Source: Nocardia blacklockiae
Lineage (GTDB): Bacteria; Actinomycetota; Actinomycetes; Mycobacteriales; Mycobacteriaceae
NCBI RefSeq assembly: GCF_015477355.1
Contig: NZ_JADLRJ010000006.1
Span: forward strand, 355,714-419,713
Direction: 5' to 3'
Length of the DNA: 64,000 nucleotides
Below the pieces are notes generated by a model that was not told where the DNA came from, ran no database searches, and worked only from the letters and a program-made list of their open reading frames with translations. Shown piece by piece: positions 51,613 through 60,468 of the stretch. Each line of letters begins with the position of its first letter. Position 1 is the first letter of the stretch. The translations under genes and the position numbers were made by a program.

Positions 51613-52482
51613 TTGACCGACGATCCGTCCGGCCCGCCGGGGCTCGGGGACGCCTTGTCCGACGGCGCACCGTTGCGAATTCCGCTGCGGGACAGTGATA
51701 TTCGTGCCTTCGACCTCCTGACCGCGCCGCTGCGGGCCTGGGTCAGCCCGGTGTTCCACGGGTTCGACAACATCCCGGCCGAGGGCCCGGTGCTGTTGGT
51801 GGGCAATCACAATTTCCTCGGCCTGGACACCCCGCTGCTGTGGCCGGAGATCGCCCGCACCCGCGGCCGGTTGGTGCGCGGGCTGGCCGAGAACGTCCTC
51901 ATCACCGTTCCGGGCGTGCGGCACGCGCTGCACCGGGTGGGGTGCGTGCGCGGCAATCGCGCGAACTGCCGGGCGCTGCTGGAGCAGGGCGAGATGGTAC
52001 TGGTGTTCCCCGGCGGCGGCCGGGAGGCGGTGCGCCGCAAGGGCGAGAAGTACGTGCTGAAGTGGGAGGGGCGCACCGGGTTCGCTCGCATGGCGATCGA
52101 GACGGGCACGCCCGTCGTCCCGCTGGCGATGATCGGCGCCGACGACGCCTTCGACATCCTCTTCGACGGCCAGGACCTCGCGATGCGCCCGGTGCGCGCC
52201 CTCGTGCAGGCCCTCGGGATGAAACCGAACCTCACCCCGCCGCTGGTGACGGGGCTCGGCCCGACCTGGATTCCGAAGCCGGAACGGTTCTACTACGCCG
52301 CGGGCACCCCGATCGAGACCACGCCCTGGGCCGACGCCGACGATCTCGACGCGGCCGCCGAGGAACTGCAACTGGTGGTGCGCAAGGCCCTCGAAGAGGA
52401 GCTGACCTTCCTGTTCGCCGAGCGCGACAACGATCGCGGCCGCACCCTGCTGGGCCGCGCCCGCAACGCGCTCGGGCTGTAG
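51613..52482 (+). CDS. Lysophospholipid/glycerol-3-phosphate acyltransferase family protein
   Basis: A 289-residue PlsC-like acyltransferase. Block I NHNFLGLDTP is a variant of NH-x4-D. EQGEMVLVFPGGGREAVRRKGEKY contains the FPxG-type block III, and TGTPVVPLAMIGADD is block IV. The enzymes acylate lysophospholipids or similar acceptors at the membrane. The start is a TTG after GGGAGG. It is co-directional with the acyl-CoA dehydrogenase gene 158 bp downstream, so both may serve lipid metabolism. A perfect inverted repeat precedes it. Confidence 0.87.
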   Translation: MTDDPSGPPGLGDALSDGAPLRIPLRDSDIRAFDLLTAPLRAWVSPVFHGFDNIPAEGPVLLVGNHNFLGLDTPLLWPEIARTRGRLVRGLAENVLITVPGVRHALHRVGCVRGNRANCRALLEQGEMVLVFPGGGREAVRRKGEKYVLKWEGRTGFARMAIETGTPVVPLAMIGADDAFDILFDGQDLAMRPVRALVQALGMKPNLTPPLVTGLGPTWIPKPERFYYAAGTPIETTPWADADDLDAAAEELQLVVRKALEEELTFLFAERDNDRGRTLLGRARNALGL

Positions 52483-52640
52483 TCAGGTTTACCGGGGTTC
52501 GGGTCGACAGCGTCGTCGGCCTTCCCGCAGGTAGTGCAGTTCGAACCCGTTTTACGGGGATTGAAGTGAACCACGATTCGACTTCCGGGTACCGTATGGG
52601 GCAGAGGCGATGACGCCGATGTGGCATTAGGAGGTTGGCG

Positions 52641-53786
52641 GTGGAGCGCACCCTTTTCGAACCCGAGCACGATCTGTTCCGGGAGTCCTACCGAAAGTTT
52701 CTCGACCAGCATGTGGCCCCGAACCACGCGAAGTGGGAAGAGCAGGGCGTGGTCGACCGCGAGGTCTGGCTGGAGGCCGGCAAGCAGGGATTCCTCGGTA
52801 TGGCCGTGCCCGAGGAGTACGGCGGCGGGGGAGTGAAGGACTTCCGCTACAACGCCATCATCACCGAGGAGACCACCCGCGGGCAGTACTCGGGGCTGGG
52901 CTTCACCCTGCACAACGACGTGATCGCGCCGTACCTGCTGGAGCTGGCGAACGAGGAGCAGCGGCAGCGGTGGCTGCCGGGCTTCTGTTCCGGTGAGATC
53001 ATCACCGCGATCGCGATGACCGAGCCGGGCACCGGGTCGGATCTGCAGGGCATCAAGACCCGCGCGGTGCGCGACGGCGACGACTGGATCCTCAACGGCG
53101 CCAAGACCTTCATCACCAACGGCATCAACTCCGACATCGTGATCGTGGTCGCCCAGACAGATCCGGAGAAGGGGGCGATGGGCTTCTCGCTGCTGGTGGT
53201 CGAGCGCGGCATGCCCGGCTTCGAACGCGGCCGCAACCTCGACAAGATCGGCCTCAAGGCCCAGGACACCGCCGAGCTGAGCTTCACCGACGTCCGGGTG
53301 CCCGGCAAGAACCTGCTCGGCACCGAGGGCCAGGGCTTCATCCACCTGATGCAGAACCTGCCGCAGGAGCGCCTGTCCATCGCCGTGATGGCCGCCGCCG
53401 CCATGGAGGGCGTGCTCGACCTCACCTGCCAGTACGTGCGTGACCGCAAGGCCTTCGGCAAACCCATCGGCGCGCAACAGAATACGCGTTTCGTGCTGGC
53501 GGAGCTGGCCACCAAGACCACCGCGGTCCGGGTGTTCGTCGACCGCTGCATCGAACTGCTCAACCAGGAGAAGCTGACCGTCGAGGAGGCCGCCATGTCC
53601 AAGTGGTGGAGCACCGAGGAACAGCTCGACCTGATCAGCAAGTGCCTGCAGCTGCACGGGGGCTACGGCTACATGCGCGAGTACCCGATTGCCAAGGCGT
53701 ACATGGACGCTCGCGTCCAGACCATCTACGGCGGCACCACCGAGATCATGAAGGAGATCATCGGCCGCAGCCTGAAGCTGGCCTGA
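52641..53786 (+). CDS. Acyl-CoA dehydrogenase (FadE20-like)
   Basis: A 381-residue FAD flavoenzyme for the alpha,beta-dehydrogenation of acyl-CoA. Signatures are AIAMTEPGTGSDLQGIKTRA and WILNGAKTFITNGINSDIVIVVAQTD (FAD/substrate loop), and QLHGGYGYMREYPIAKAYMDARVQTIYGGTTEIMKEII with the FAD-adenine and dimer contacts. The catalytic Glu is the E in YGGTTEI or an adjacent position. The GTG at 52641 is chosen because AGGAGG ends 6 nt before it. The place after hflX matches Rv2724c (fadE20). A terminator hairpin follows. Confidence 0.95.
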   Translation: MERTLFEPEHDLFRESYRKFLDQHVAPNHAKWEEQGVVDREVWLEAGKQGFLGMAVPEEYGGGGVKDFRYNAIITEETTRGQYSGLGFTLHNDVIAPYLLELANEEQRQRWLPGFCSGEIITAIAMTEPGTGSDLQGIKTRAVRDGDDWILNGAKTFITNGINSDIVIVVAQTDPEKGAMGFSLLVVERGMPGFERGRNLDKIGLKAQDTAELSFTDVRVPGKNLLGTEGQGFIHLMQNLPQERLSIAVMAAAAMEGVLDLTCQYVRDRKAFGKPIGAQQNTRFVLAELATKTTAVRVFVDRCIELLNQEKLTVEEAAMSKWWSTEEQLDLISKCLQLHGGYGYMREYPIAKAYMDARVQTIYGGTTEIMKEIIGRSLKLA

Positions 53787-53799
53787 CGAGGTGAACTCC

Positions 53800-53826
53800 G
53801 GTGCGCGGCAGAGCTTGTCGCGCACC
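53800..53826 (+). terminator. Hairpin terminator after acyl-CoA dehydrogenase
   Basis: Perfect 8-bp arms GGTGCGCG / CGCGCACC flank an 11-nt loop, starting 13 bp after the stop codon. No U-run follows. Confidence 0.5.
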
Positions 53827-53973
53827 GCGCCAGCCCGCTCACCGGACCGGTCGGTATTCGAGGATCCGGCGGAACACGTTGCATGATGGAATGACTCCGA
53901 GCACGGACGCGAGTGACGAAGGGGCCTTACCGGGTCGGATTCGGGCGGCCGATGCGCAGGTACTGGGGAGCAC

Positions 53974-54435
53974 ATGACTATCGCGACGGCACCGCAGCCG
54001 GACTACCGGTCTGCCCTCTTCACCGATCTCGAGCAGGTAGCCGCCATCGAGGCCGAGGTCTTCGCCGAGCCGTACCGGTACCTGATGTTGCGCCAGTTGT
54101 TCGAACTGCACGGATCGGACTGGCTGGTGGCCGAACTGGCGGGTGCGGTGATCGGATACGCGCTGACACTGGGGAATTCGCGCCGGGCCCTGCTGTTCAC
54201 GTTCGCGGTGGCGCACGGGTATCAGCGGTCGGGGTACGGGCGCACGCTGCTCGACCGGACGCTGCGGCGCTGCCGGGAGCGGGGTGCCGAGGTCGCGTAC
54301 TTGACTGTGCGCCCGGACAACCAATCGGCCAGCAATCTGTTCAAGCAGGCCGGTTTCGAGTTCGTGGCACACGACGACCGCTACTTCGGCCCGGGCGAAC
54401 CGCGCGACGTGTTCGAATACCGCCTGGGCGGCTGA
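53974..54435 (+). CDS. GNAT-family N-acetyltransferase
   Basis: A 153-residue acetyltransferase with the acetyl-CoA pyrophosphate loop VAHGYQRSGYGRTLLDRTLRRC (Q/R-x-x-G-x-G/A), preceded by the strand LLFTFAV. The C-terminal region AYLTVRPDNQSASNLFKQAGFEFV is typical of RimI-like enzymes that acetylate amines or protein N-termini. The specific substrate is unknown. It is convergent with the SCO2521-type gene, 12 bp apart. Confidence 0.85.
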   Translation: MTIATAPQPDYRSALFTDLEQVAAIEAEVFAEPYRYLMLRQLFELHGSDWLVAELAGAVIGYALTLGNSRRALLFTFAVAHGYQRSGYGRTLLDRTLRRCRERGAEVAYLTVRPDNQSASNLFKQAGFEFVAHDDRYFGPGEPRDVFEYRLGG

Positions 54436-54447
54436 CCGCCGCGGGCG

Positions 54448-55410
54448 TCACCAGTCGGGATCGAAAGCCCTGTGCCGCAAGGCTTCCAGCGTCGCCACCG
54501 CGACACCGTCGCGCACCCGGTCGAGCAGCGTGCGCCATTGCCGGGAGAAGCCGGGATCGGTCTGCAGCTCCTTCCAGAGCGCGCGGACCGCCCGGGGCGT
54601 GTGGGCGCCCGGCATCCACAGGCCCGCGAGGTGCTCGAGCGCGGGTGCGAGGATGTCCGTGCGTTCCCGTCTCGTGGTGAACCGGTCGGCCTCGGCCAGG
54701 ATGCCGGCGAGCACCGTCAGTAGCCAGTCGTGGGCGGCCAGGTCCTCGCAGAACCGTTGGGCCGCTTCGAGTTCGGCGGCGTGCCGCAGGACGAGCAGCG
54801 CCGAGCGGGTGCTGTCGTCGTGCAGGCGCAACGCCACGGCCGGACCGGCGCCGCCGCTGACGCGGGCGGCCCAGCGCAGCCGGGTGGCGCCCGCCCGCAT
54901 CGGCGGGTCGTGGTCCAGGCGCGCGTCCGAGCGGATCCGCGCCAGCGGTCGTTCGGCGATCGAGGCCAGGTCGAGGATGGTCGCGCCGCCCTCTCCAGCG
55001 AGGAACCCCTCGGCGAAAGCTGTTGGGGCCGTGGCCCGCTCGGGCAGGCGGCCGATCACCTCCAGGACACCTTTGCGGCCGAGATAGTGCGACCACGGCT
55101 GCCGGCGTCGCTCGGCGGCCCGCACGACCCGGGCGTGCGCCGACGACTGCGCTATCCGCCCGCCCGCCAGCAGGATGCCGGTCGCCACGGTGCCGACCAC
55201 ACGCGCGGTGCGCGGACCGAGTGCCAGCTCGCAGTCCACGCCCACCAGGGTCGCGGGCGACACGGCGAGGGTCCCGGGCCGCTCCCGCCACCGCACCGCC
55301 CGCCCGGGCACCAGCGTGAGCAGATCGACGGCCTCGGCGCGGGTGAGCGCGGCGGCCGACGGCAGCAGGCAGGTGCGGACCTCGCCCAGCACCACGAGGG
55401 GTTCGGTCAC
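54448..55410 (-). CDS. SCO2521-family protein (last gene of the variant P-loop operon)
   Basis: A 320-residue protein starting at the GTG at 55410, one base after the preceding stop. It begins VTEPLVVLGEVRTCLLPSAAALTRAEAVDLLTLVPG and has a mostly beta N-terminal half with a helical C-terminal half rich in Arg/Leu. I recognise it as the SCO2521 family of actinobacteria on overall pattern and on its place with SCO2522/2523/2524 homologues. No catalytic motif is visible. Function is unknown; tight packing implies a complex with the ATPase encoded upstream. Confidence 0.7.
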   Translation of the reverse strand: MTEPLVVLGEVRTCLLPSAAALTRAEAVDLLTLVPGRAVRWRERPGTLAVSPATLVGVDCELALGPRTARVVGTVATGILLAGGRIAQSSAHARVVRAAERRRQPWSHYLGRKGVLEVIGRLPERATAPTAFAEGFLAGEGGATILDLASIAERPLARIRSDARLDHDPPMRAGATRLRWAARVSGGAGPAVALRLHDDSTRSALLVLRHAAELEAAQRFCEDLAAHDWLLTVLAGILAEADRFTTRRERTDILAPALEHLAGLWMPGAHTPRAVRALWKELQTDPGFSRQWRTLLDRVRDGVAVATLEALRHRAFDPDW

Positions 55411-55411
55411 G

Positions 55412-56413
55412 TCACGACCCGCCGAGAAACGAATGCGCGAGGCGTTCGGCGGGCTCGCGCGATACCGGTACGCCCTCCGCCGCCCCGCGGGCGACGATCT
55501 GTTCGAGCACGTCGTCGTCGAGGTCGAGGTGGTCCAGCACCAGCAGGACCGCGTGCTCGATGGGGAGGAAGCTCTCCGGCAGCATCGACAGCGTCCGGTA
55601 GGCGGCGAACGGCGCGGCGCGCGGCTCGAGCTGTAGCACCGGCGGGACGTCCTGCCAGCGGTTCGGCCACGGGTCCGCCTGCCAGGCATGGGGTTCCACG
55701 ACCGGTGCGCCGTGATAGCGCAGCAGCCCCAGCCGCAGCAGGTGCCAGACCGCCGCCAGGAACGCGGGCGACCATCTCGTCACCGTGTCGCCACCGTCGT
55801 GGGTCCTGCTCCACAGCTGCACGTCGAGGAAGATCGAGTGCTCGCGCCGGCCGAACTCCTCGGGCGGCACGTACGGCCGGCCGCCCATGGCCTGCGACGG
55901 CTCCTGGTCGGAAGCCCTGCGGCCGTTGCACAACCAACCCGATTCCGCGGTGGGCTTGCGGCCGCCCGTCTCGGGCGGTGCGGGCTCGGCGACGATGCGG
56001 GCGGCCACCATCTCCGCCACCGGAATCGGCTCGCCCGCGGGCGCTCCGTCGACGAAGCGGCGGGTCTCCCGGCAGCCGGACGCCCGCGCCAGATAGTCGA
56101 TCGACAGTCCGGTGTCCGCGGCCGCCGTCAGCAGCGCGGTGAGCGTTTTCGCGACGTCGGCGTCCGGCCCGGAACAGTCGTCGATCAAGTAGCACGTACT
56201 GATTCGGGTGCGGGGCCCGAACCGCACCCGCACCGATTCGGCGAACGCCGACACCATCGGGACGGTGCGGCGGAAATCGGCCCGCAGCGTCGTGCCGTCG
56301 CCGCCGAGGTCGTGGGCGAAGCAGCGGCCCACCTCGATCGACAAGTGCGACAGCGGAATCGACGCCACCCGCGGCTCCTCGGCCGACTCGCTGTATCCCG
56401 GCGGTTCGCGCAT
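55412..56413 (-). CDS. SCO2522-family protein
   Basis: A 333-residue protein in the same operon. It opens MREPPGYSESAEEPRVASIPLSHLSIEVGRCFAHDL and contains TRISTCYLIDDCSGPDADVAKTLTALL, ESGWLCNGRRASDQE and a C-terminal helical segment ending PIEHAVLLVLDHLDLDDDVLEQIVARG. The acidic, cysteine-containing centre suggests ligand or metal binding, but no enzymatic signature is certain. The ATG directly abuts the stop of the P-loop gene, indicating translational coupling. Confidence 0.7.
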   Translation of the reverse strand: MREPPGYSESAEEPRVASIPLSHLSIEVGRCFAHDLGGDGTTLRADFRRTVPMVSAFAESVRVRFGPRTRISTCYLIDDCSGPDADVAKTLTALLTAAADTGLSIDYLARASGCRETRRFVDGAPAGEPIPVAEMVAARIVAEPAPPETGGRKPTAESGWLCNGRRASDQEPSQAMGGRPYVPPEEFGRREHSIFLDVQLWSRTHDGGDTVTRWSPAFLAAVWHLLRLGLLRYHGAPVVEPHAWQADPWPNRWQDVPPVLQLEPRAAPFAAYRTLSMLPESFLPIEHAVLLVLDHLDLDDDVLEQIVARGAAEGVPVSREPAERLAHSFLGGS

Positions 56414-57331
56414 CTAGAGCCTTTCCCACGTGGCGATGTCGACCAGCCGCCGCGCCAGCTCGAGATAGGCCTGCGCGGTCTCGACATTGGCGATGTGCGC
56501 GTTGACATCACTGTCGAGGACCAGTTGCTCACGCCAGGCGAGCACCGGCTCCATCGGGGTGGCGCCGAGCACCGAGGTCGGCCCGAGCCGGTGCGCGTTG
56601 GCGAGGCGGCGCAGCGCGGCGTCCTGTTCCTGCAGCCAGGCGAACTGGGCGGCGCGCCGCGCCGACGGGTAGGAGTCCGGCGCGTGCACCGCGGTACGCA
56701 CGTACCGGGTGAAGCCGAGCAGTTCGGCGGGGTCGTGTCCCCATTCCGCGCCGGTCGCCAGCAGCCCGTGCCGGCCGTGCACCAGACCGGCCGCGGCGAG
56801 GATGTGCTGGCGGGTCCACCGGTGGAAGACCAGCCAGCGGGTGGCGGCGCGGTGGCGCAGCTGCGGCAATGCCGTTGCCTGCAGGGCGGTGTCGAGGGCG
56901 GCCGAGCGCCCGGCGCTAAGATCCACCAGCACGACGTGGAATTCCTGCTCCAGGCTCAGCAGCAGCCGCGCGCACCGGTCGACCACCGCGCGGTCCCGGA
57001 CGAGGAATTCGCCGCCGCCCGCGTCGCCGGGCAGCAGCACCAACCGGCCGGAGCGAGAACCGCTGCGGCGCAACGCGGTACGGTCACTGGCGGCCGTGAC
57101 GTCGACCCGGGCGGCGGTGCCGCTCTCGCCGAGCAGATAGGAGTGCACGCCGCCGCTGGGCACGCCGCTCTCCATCGCCCCGATCTCGAACAGCGCGCCC
57201 GCGGTGGGCGAACCGAGGTCGAAGTCGACATAGGCGACGTCGCGGCCCGAAAGGCTCAGGCGGTAGGCGATATTGCAACTGGTCACCGTCCGGCCGGTGC
57301 CGCCCTTGTCCGACGTGGAGAACACCAGCAC
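56414..57331 (-). CDS. SCO2523-family variant P-loop ATPase (MinD/ParA-like)
   Basis: A 305-residue protein starting MLVFSTSDKGGTGRTVTSCNIAYRLSLSGRDVAYVDFDLGSP. The deviant Walker A of MinD/ParA proteins (KGGxGKT) is altered to KGGTGRT: the signature lysine at position 9 is kept, but the P-loop lysine is arginine (R14). The A' acidic motif YVDFD is present. Later parts (FHVVLVDLSAGRS) correspond to Walker B/switch II with DLSAG in place of DxP-type DxAxG. This substitution usually impairs nucleotide hydrolysis. It starts 9 bp after the SCO2524 homologue. Confidence 0.8.
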   Translation of the reverse strand: MLVFSTSDKGGTGRTVTSCNIAYRLSLSGRDVAYVDFDLGSPTAGALFEIGAMESGVPSGGVHSYLLGESGTAARVDVTAASDRTALRRSGSRSGRLVLLPGDAGGGEFLVRDRAVVDRCARLLLSLEQEFHVVLVDLSAGRSAALDTALQATALPQLRHRAATRWLVFHRWTRQHILAAAGLVHGRHGLLATGAEWGHDPAELLGFTRYVRTAVHAPDSYPSARRAAQFAWLQEQDAALRRLANAHRLGPTSVLGATPMEPVLAWREQLVLDSDVNAHIANVETAQAYLELARRLVDIATWERL

Positions 57332-57340
57332 CGGGCCGCC

Positions 57341-59191
57341 TCACCGCGTCGCGTCCTGGCGCGCGTACGCCAGTTCGTCGAGCTGGATCAGCGCCATGGT
57401 GGCCAGGCTGTAGGCCGTGCCGGGACGGTCGCGCAGCACCCGGCGGGCCCGGTCCAGCGACCCGCGGATCCGGTTGACCGACACCTGGGCCGGGGACAGG
57501 TCGTTGCCCTCGACCTCGAGTTCCTCCTGATTGAGCAGGTGCTCGGCCTCGTTCAGCAGATCCACCGCGCGCGCGACCATGGTCGGCGGGGACAGCGGGG
57601 GCTCGCGGAAGGTCCGGTAGGCGATGACCAGGCATTCCATCATTCGCTCGGTGACGAACCAGGACGGGCTGTCGGGGACGGTGTCCGCGACGCCGAGCAG
57701 GCGGCCGGTGTCGTCCCACAGACCCGCGGCGGGGCCGTCGCGCAGGCTGCGCCGCTCCAGGTTGTCCATGGCCGCCTCGGCCAGCACCATCAGCCGGTCG
57801 CGGGTGTCGATGTCGGTGCGCAGGTGCGCGGCCTGCAGACAGCGTTTCAGCATCATCGTGGCGAAATCCGGTACGTGCCAGAACAATCGGGGACCGTCGC
57901 CGATCTCCTCGCTGCCGGCCAACCGGAGCCGCACGCCGGGGTAGTGCAGGGTCGCGGCGGCGTCGCCGGCGGTGAGGCGGCTGGTGAGGCGGCCGCGCCG
58001 GGCGAGTTGGTCGAACACGCCCACGGCGCGGGCGAGATCCTCGGTGCTGTCGCGGTAGATCAGGTCCTGGACGAGCATCGAGGTGACCGCGAGGCTGGAG
58101 TAGTCCGATTCCTCGCCGTCGGTGGTGCGCCAGGGGATGTCCTCCAGCGGCCAGCGGCCGCTGTCGAACCGGGCCACCGCGGACCAGTAGTTGCGGGTGA
58201 GTTCGAAGCGCAGTTGCAAAGCGTCGCCGAGTTTGCGCTGCTCGTCGGTCAGCAGGTCGAGCTCCCGGATGCGCTGCGACGACAGGTCGATGATGCCGTC
58301 CAGCGCCACCCCGGTGAAATAGAGGTACGGCCGGGGCTCCGCGCGACCCGGCGTCGTGCCGATGCGGCCGGGCACGAAGGTCACCGCCTCGGCGCCGCGC
58401 ACGATGCCCCAGCTCCATCCGCATTCGAACAGCCGGGCGTCGTCGGCGACATCGATGTCGGTGGTCCGGCCGAGGCGGACCTCGTTGGCGGCCTGCACCC
58501 GCAGCCGCTCCAGCCGCGCCGACAGGCGCTGGATGACCTCGGCGTCGGAGGCGTGATTCTGGTTGAGCATCGACAGGATGGTCGCGCCCGCTACCGATTT
58601 CGGCTCCGGCGTGTGAATGACGAAGCTGCGCACCAGACCGGCCATGGCGCTGGTGAGCCGCTCGCCCACCCGGTCGATCACCGGCGGGATCCGCTCGCGC
58701 AGCTGCCGGGCCTCCAGCCGGACCTCCGCGTCGATGGCGCGCTGATAGCCGCGCAGGAACCGCAGCGCCGCGATGCACAGGCTCACCGACATCGAATAGG
58801 AGTCGACCACTTCGAGTTCGCGCTGGGCCTCGGTGGGCGGCGTGCCGTCCTCGCCGTGCAGGTAACCGCCCGCGGCGAAGACCGGCCGGCCGTCCGGGCC
58901 GGTGTAGCGGGCGAGGTAGTCCTCGAGCAGGCCGACCAGCACCCCGCCGATGCGGGCCTCCTCGCCGAACGGCGCGAGGGCGGCCTGCACGTCGGCGGCC
59001 ATCTCGTCGGGCTGGTCCAGGGCGAAGGCCGCGATCTCCGTGGCCGGATACAGCAGGCACAGCAACTGCTCGGCGTCGCTGATGGAATTGGCGCCGTCCC
59101 GACCGCCCCAGACCCACTTCTCGTCCCGGTAGGAACACGCGAGCACGGCCCGCCACAGGTCCAGTAGTTGTTGCCGCGGGCGGATCCGCAT
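57341..59191 (-). CDS. SCO2524-family protein (first gene of the operon)
   Basis: A 616-residue, mostly helical protein. It starts MRIRPRQQLLDLWRAVLACSYRDEKWVWGGRDGANSISDAEQLLCLLYPATEI, a Trp-rich opening typical of the SCO2524 family, and continues with many Arg/Leu helices. No enzymatic motif or TM segment is evident. It is the promoter-proximal gene of SCO2524-2523-2522-2521. Its length and repeated-helix look suggest a scaffold or sensor for the ATPase. The 245-bp region upstream (59192-59436) has no gene and should carry the operon promoter. Confidence 0.7.
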   Translation of the reverse strand: MRIRPRQQLLDLWRAVLACSYRDEKWVWGGRDGANSISDAEQLLCLLYPATEIAAFALDQPDEMAADVQAALAPFGEEARIGGVLVGLLEDYLARYTGPDGRPVFAAGGYLHGEDGTPPTEAQRELEVVDSYSMSVSLCIAALRFLRGYQRAIDAEVRLEARQLRERIPPVIDRVGERLTSAMAGLVRSFVIHTPEPKSVAGATILSMLNQNHASDAEVIQRLSARLERLRVQAANEVRLGRTTDIDVADDARLFECGWSWGIVRGAEAVTFVPGRIGTTPGRAEPRPYLYFTGVALDGIIDLSSQRIRELDLLTDEQRKLGDALQLRFELTRNYWSAVARFDSGRWPLEDIPWRTTDGEESDYSSLAVTSMLVQDLIYRDSTEDLARAVGVFDQLARRGRLTSRLTAGDAAATLHYPGVRLRLAGSEEIGDGPRLFWHVPDFATMMLKRCLQAAHLRTDIDTRDRLMVLAEAAMDNLERRSLRDGPAAGLWDDTGRLLGVADTVPDSPSWFVTERMMECLVIAYRTFREPPLSPPTMVARAVDLLNEAEHLLNQEELEVEGNDLSPAQVSVNRIRGSLDRARRVLRDRPGTAYSLATMALIQLDELAYARQDATR

Positions 59192-59436
59192 ATGCCCTGC
59201 CCCTCGCCCCGCATCCGGCCACGGCTGCCGGATGTCCCCTTAAAGTGTGCTCCGGCGCTGCCCGCCCGTCCAGGGAACGATCGAATCCGTGCCGAGACCG
59301 CCTGTGCGGCAGCCGCTTCCGGTCGGAAGCGGACCCGCGGCGTGTCGTCCCGGTCGGCGCGCCGCCGATCCCGTGCCGGGCGCGGCTAGGCTGGACGGCG
59401 TCGGAGATGTTCGGGGTGATCGGCCGGGAGGAAGCT

Positions 59437-59793
59437 GTGGATTCGAAATCGGTGCTGGGGACGATGGTGCGGGGCCTCAACGCGGGGGTGGTGGCGCTGA
59501 CCGAGGCGCCCGTGGTCGGCCCGCTGCTCGGCAAGAGCTTCGTGACCATCACCTATGTGGGCCGCAAATCGGGGAAGACGTTCAGCACGCCGGTGAACTA
59601 CCGGCGGGTGGGGGACGAGTACGTCATCGGAGTCGCCATGCCGGACAAGAAGAGCTGGTGGCGCAACTTCCTCGGCGCGGGCGGCCCGATCACGCTGCAT
59701 CTCGGCGGTGTCGACCGGCGCGGGCACGCGGTGAGCACCCGCGACGAGCGCGGCCGGGTCACCGTGCGGGTGCGGCTGGACGAAGTGAGCTGA
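59437..59793 (+). CDS. Deazaflavin-dependent nitroreductase/quinone reductase-like (DUF385) protein
   Basis: A 118-residue DDN-type split-barrel protein. It starts at the GTG at 59437, with GGGAGGA ending 4 nt upstream. The family core FVTITYVGRKSGKTFSTPVNYRRVGDEYVIGVAMPDKKSWWRNFLGAGGPITLHLGG is complete, with YVGRKSG and WWRNF as the F420-contact elements. It is the third F420/PPOX-type enzyme in the window. Relatives act as F420H2-dependent quinone reductases at the membrane. Confidence 0.88.
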   Translation: MDSKSVLGTMVRGLNAGVVALTEAPVVGPLLGKSFVTITYVGRKSGKTFSTPVNYRRVGDEYVIGVAMPDKKSWWRNFLGAGGPITLHLGGVDRRGHAVSTRDERGRVTVRVRLDEVS

Positions 59794-60011
59794 TCGAGCC
59801 CTTGTGACAGCGCCCCAAGCCCGGGCCCGGAGGTTCGTGAGTTGTCCGTCCGGGGGTGCGCCGGGCGTCATGTGGGCTTAATGTCGTTGGTGCGCAAGAT
59901 TGTTGCTTCTACGGTCGCAGGGGGACCGGGCACAGTGCCCGCGCGGGGCGGGCACCGGCCGTGGATACGCGAGATCCCTGATACGAGCGTGGATACGTCT
60001 TCGGTCGCGCC

Positions 60012-60398
60012 TCAGGCGTGGTCGAATTCGTGGTTGCGCACCCCGTGGTGGAAGGCGTCGAGTTCGTTCTGGTCGAAGACGAGCTCGACGCCGTCCACCG
60101 GCTGCGGGGTGGCGGCGCGGAACACGTAGTGGCCGTCGGCGCGGTGGGTGACCGCGAGCGGCGAGCCGGTGCCGGTGCCGCGCACGGCGGCCTGGAGGGC
60201 GTCGAACTGTTCATCGGTGAACAGCAGGAGTTCGGTTGCCGGCAGAGCGGTGGAGGTGGTGGTCAGGTCGGTGGCGCGCTTGTCGTCCCAGACCGCGGTC
60301 CAGCCCTGCTTGCGCGCGACGCGCACGCAGTTCTGGTTGGGCGAGCTGGCGCTCGCCTTCCGGAAGTCGCCCGCGGTGAAGATGGGTAGCGGCGTCAT
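60012..60398 (-). CDS. DUF397 protein
   Basis: A 128-residue protein starting at the ATG at 60398. It carries two DUF397-like units (FRKASASSPNQNCVRVARKQGWTAVWDDK, then a second degenerate unit). DUF397 proteins accompany Scr1/WhiJ-type XRE regulators in Streptomyces and Nocardia and act as antitoxin-like or antagonistic partners. Here such a regulator and a methyltransferase lie immediately upstream on the same strand. Biochemical function is unproven. Confidence 0.85.
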   Translation of the reverse strand: MTPLPIFTAGDFRKASASSPNQNCVRVARKQGWTAVWDDKRATDLTTTSTALPATELLLFTDEQFDALQAAVRGTGTGSPLAVTHRADGHYVFRAATPQPVDGVELVFDQNELDAFHHGVRNHEFDHA

Positions 60399-60468
60399 GG
60401 GTGGTGCCCTTTCTACAGAGTAAAACTGCAGGCGCGCGAACGCGGTGTCCGAGCGCCTGCGGATATAT

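Noticed and set aside
54341-55291. Minus-strand frame overlapping the SCO2521-type gene
   Set aside because: Shadow of the real gene in another frame; Arg/Gly/Pro/Ala-only composition.
55688-59167. 1159-codon plus-strand open frame opposite the SCO2521-SCO2524 operon
   Set aside because: His/Arg/Gly-rich antisense translation without motifs; the minus-strand genes have family features and tight coupling.
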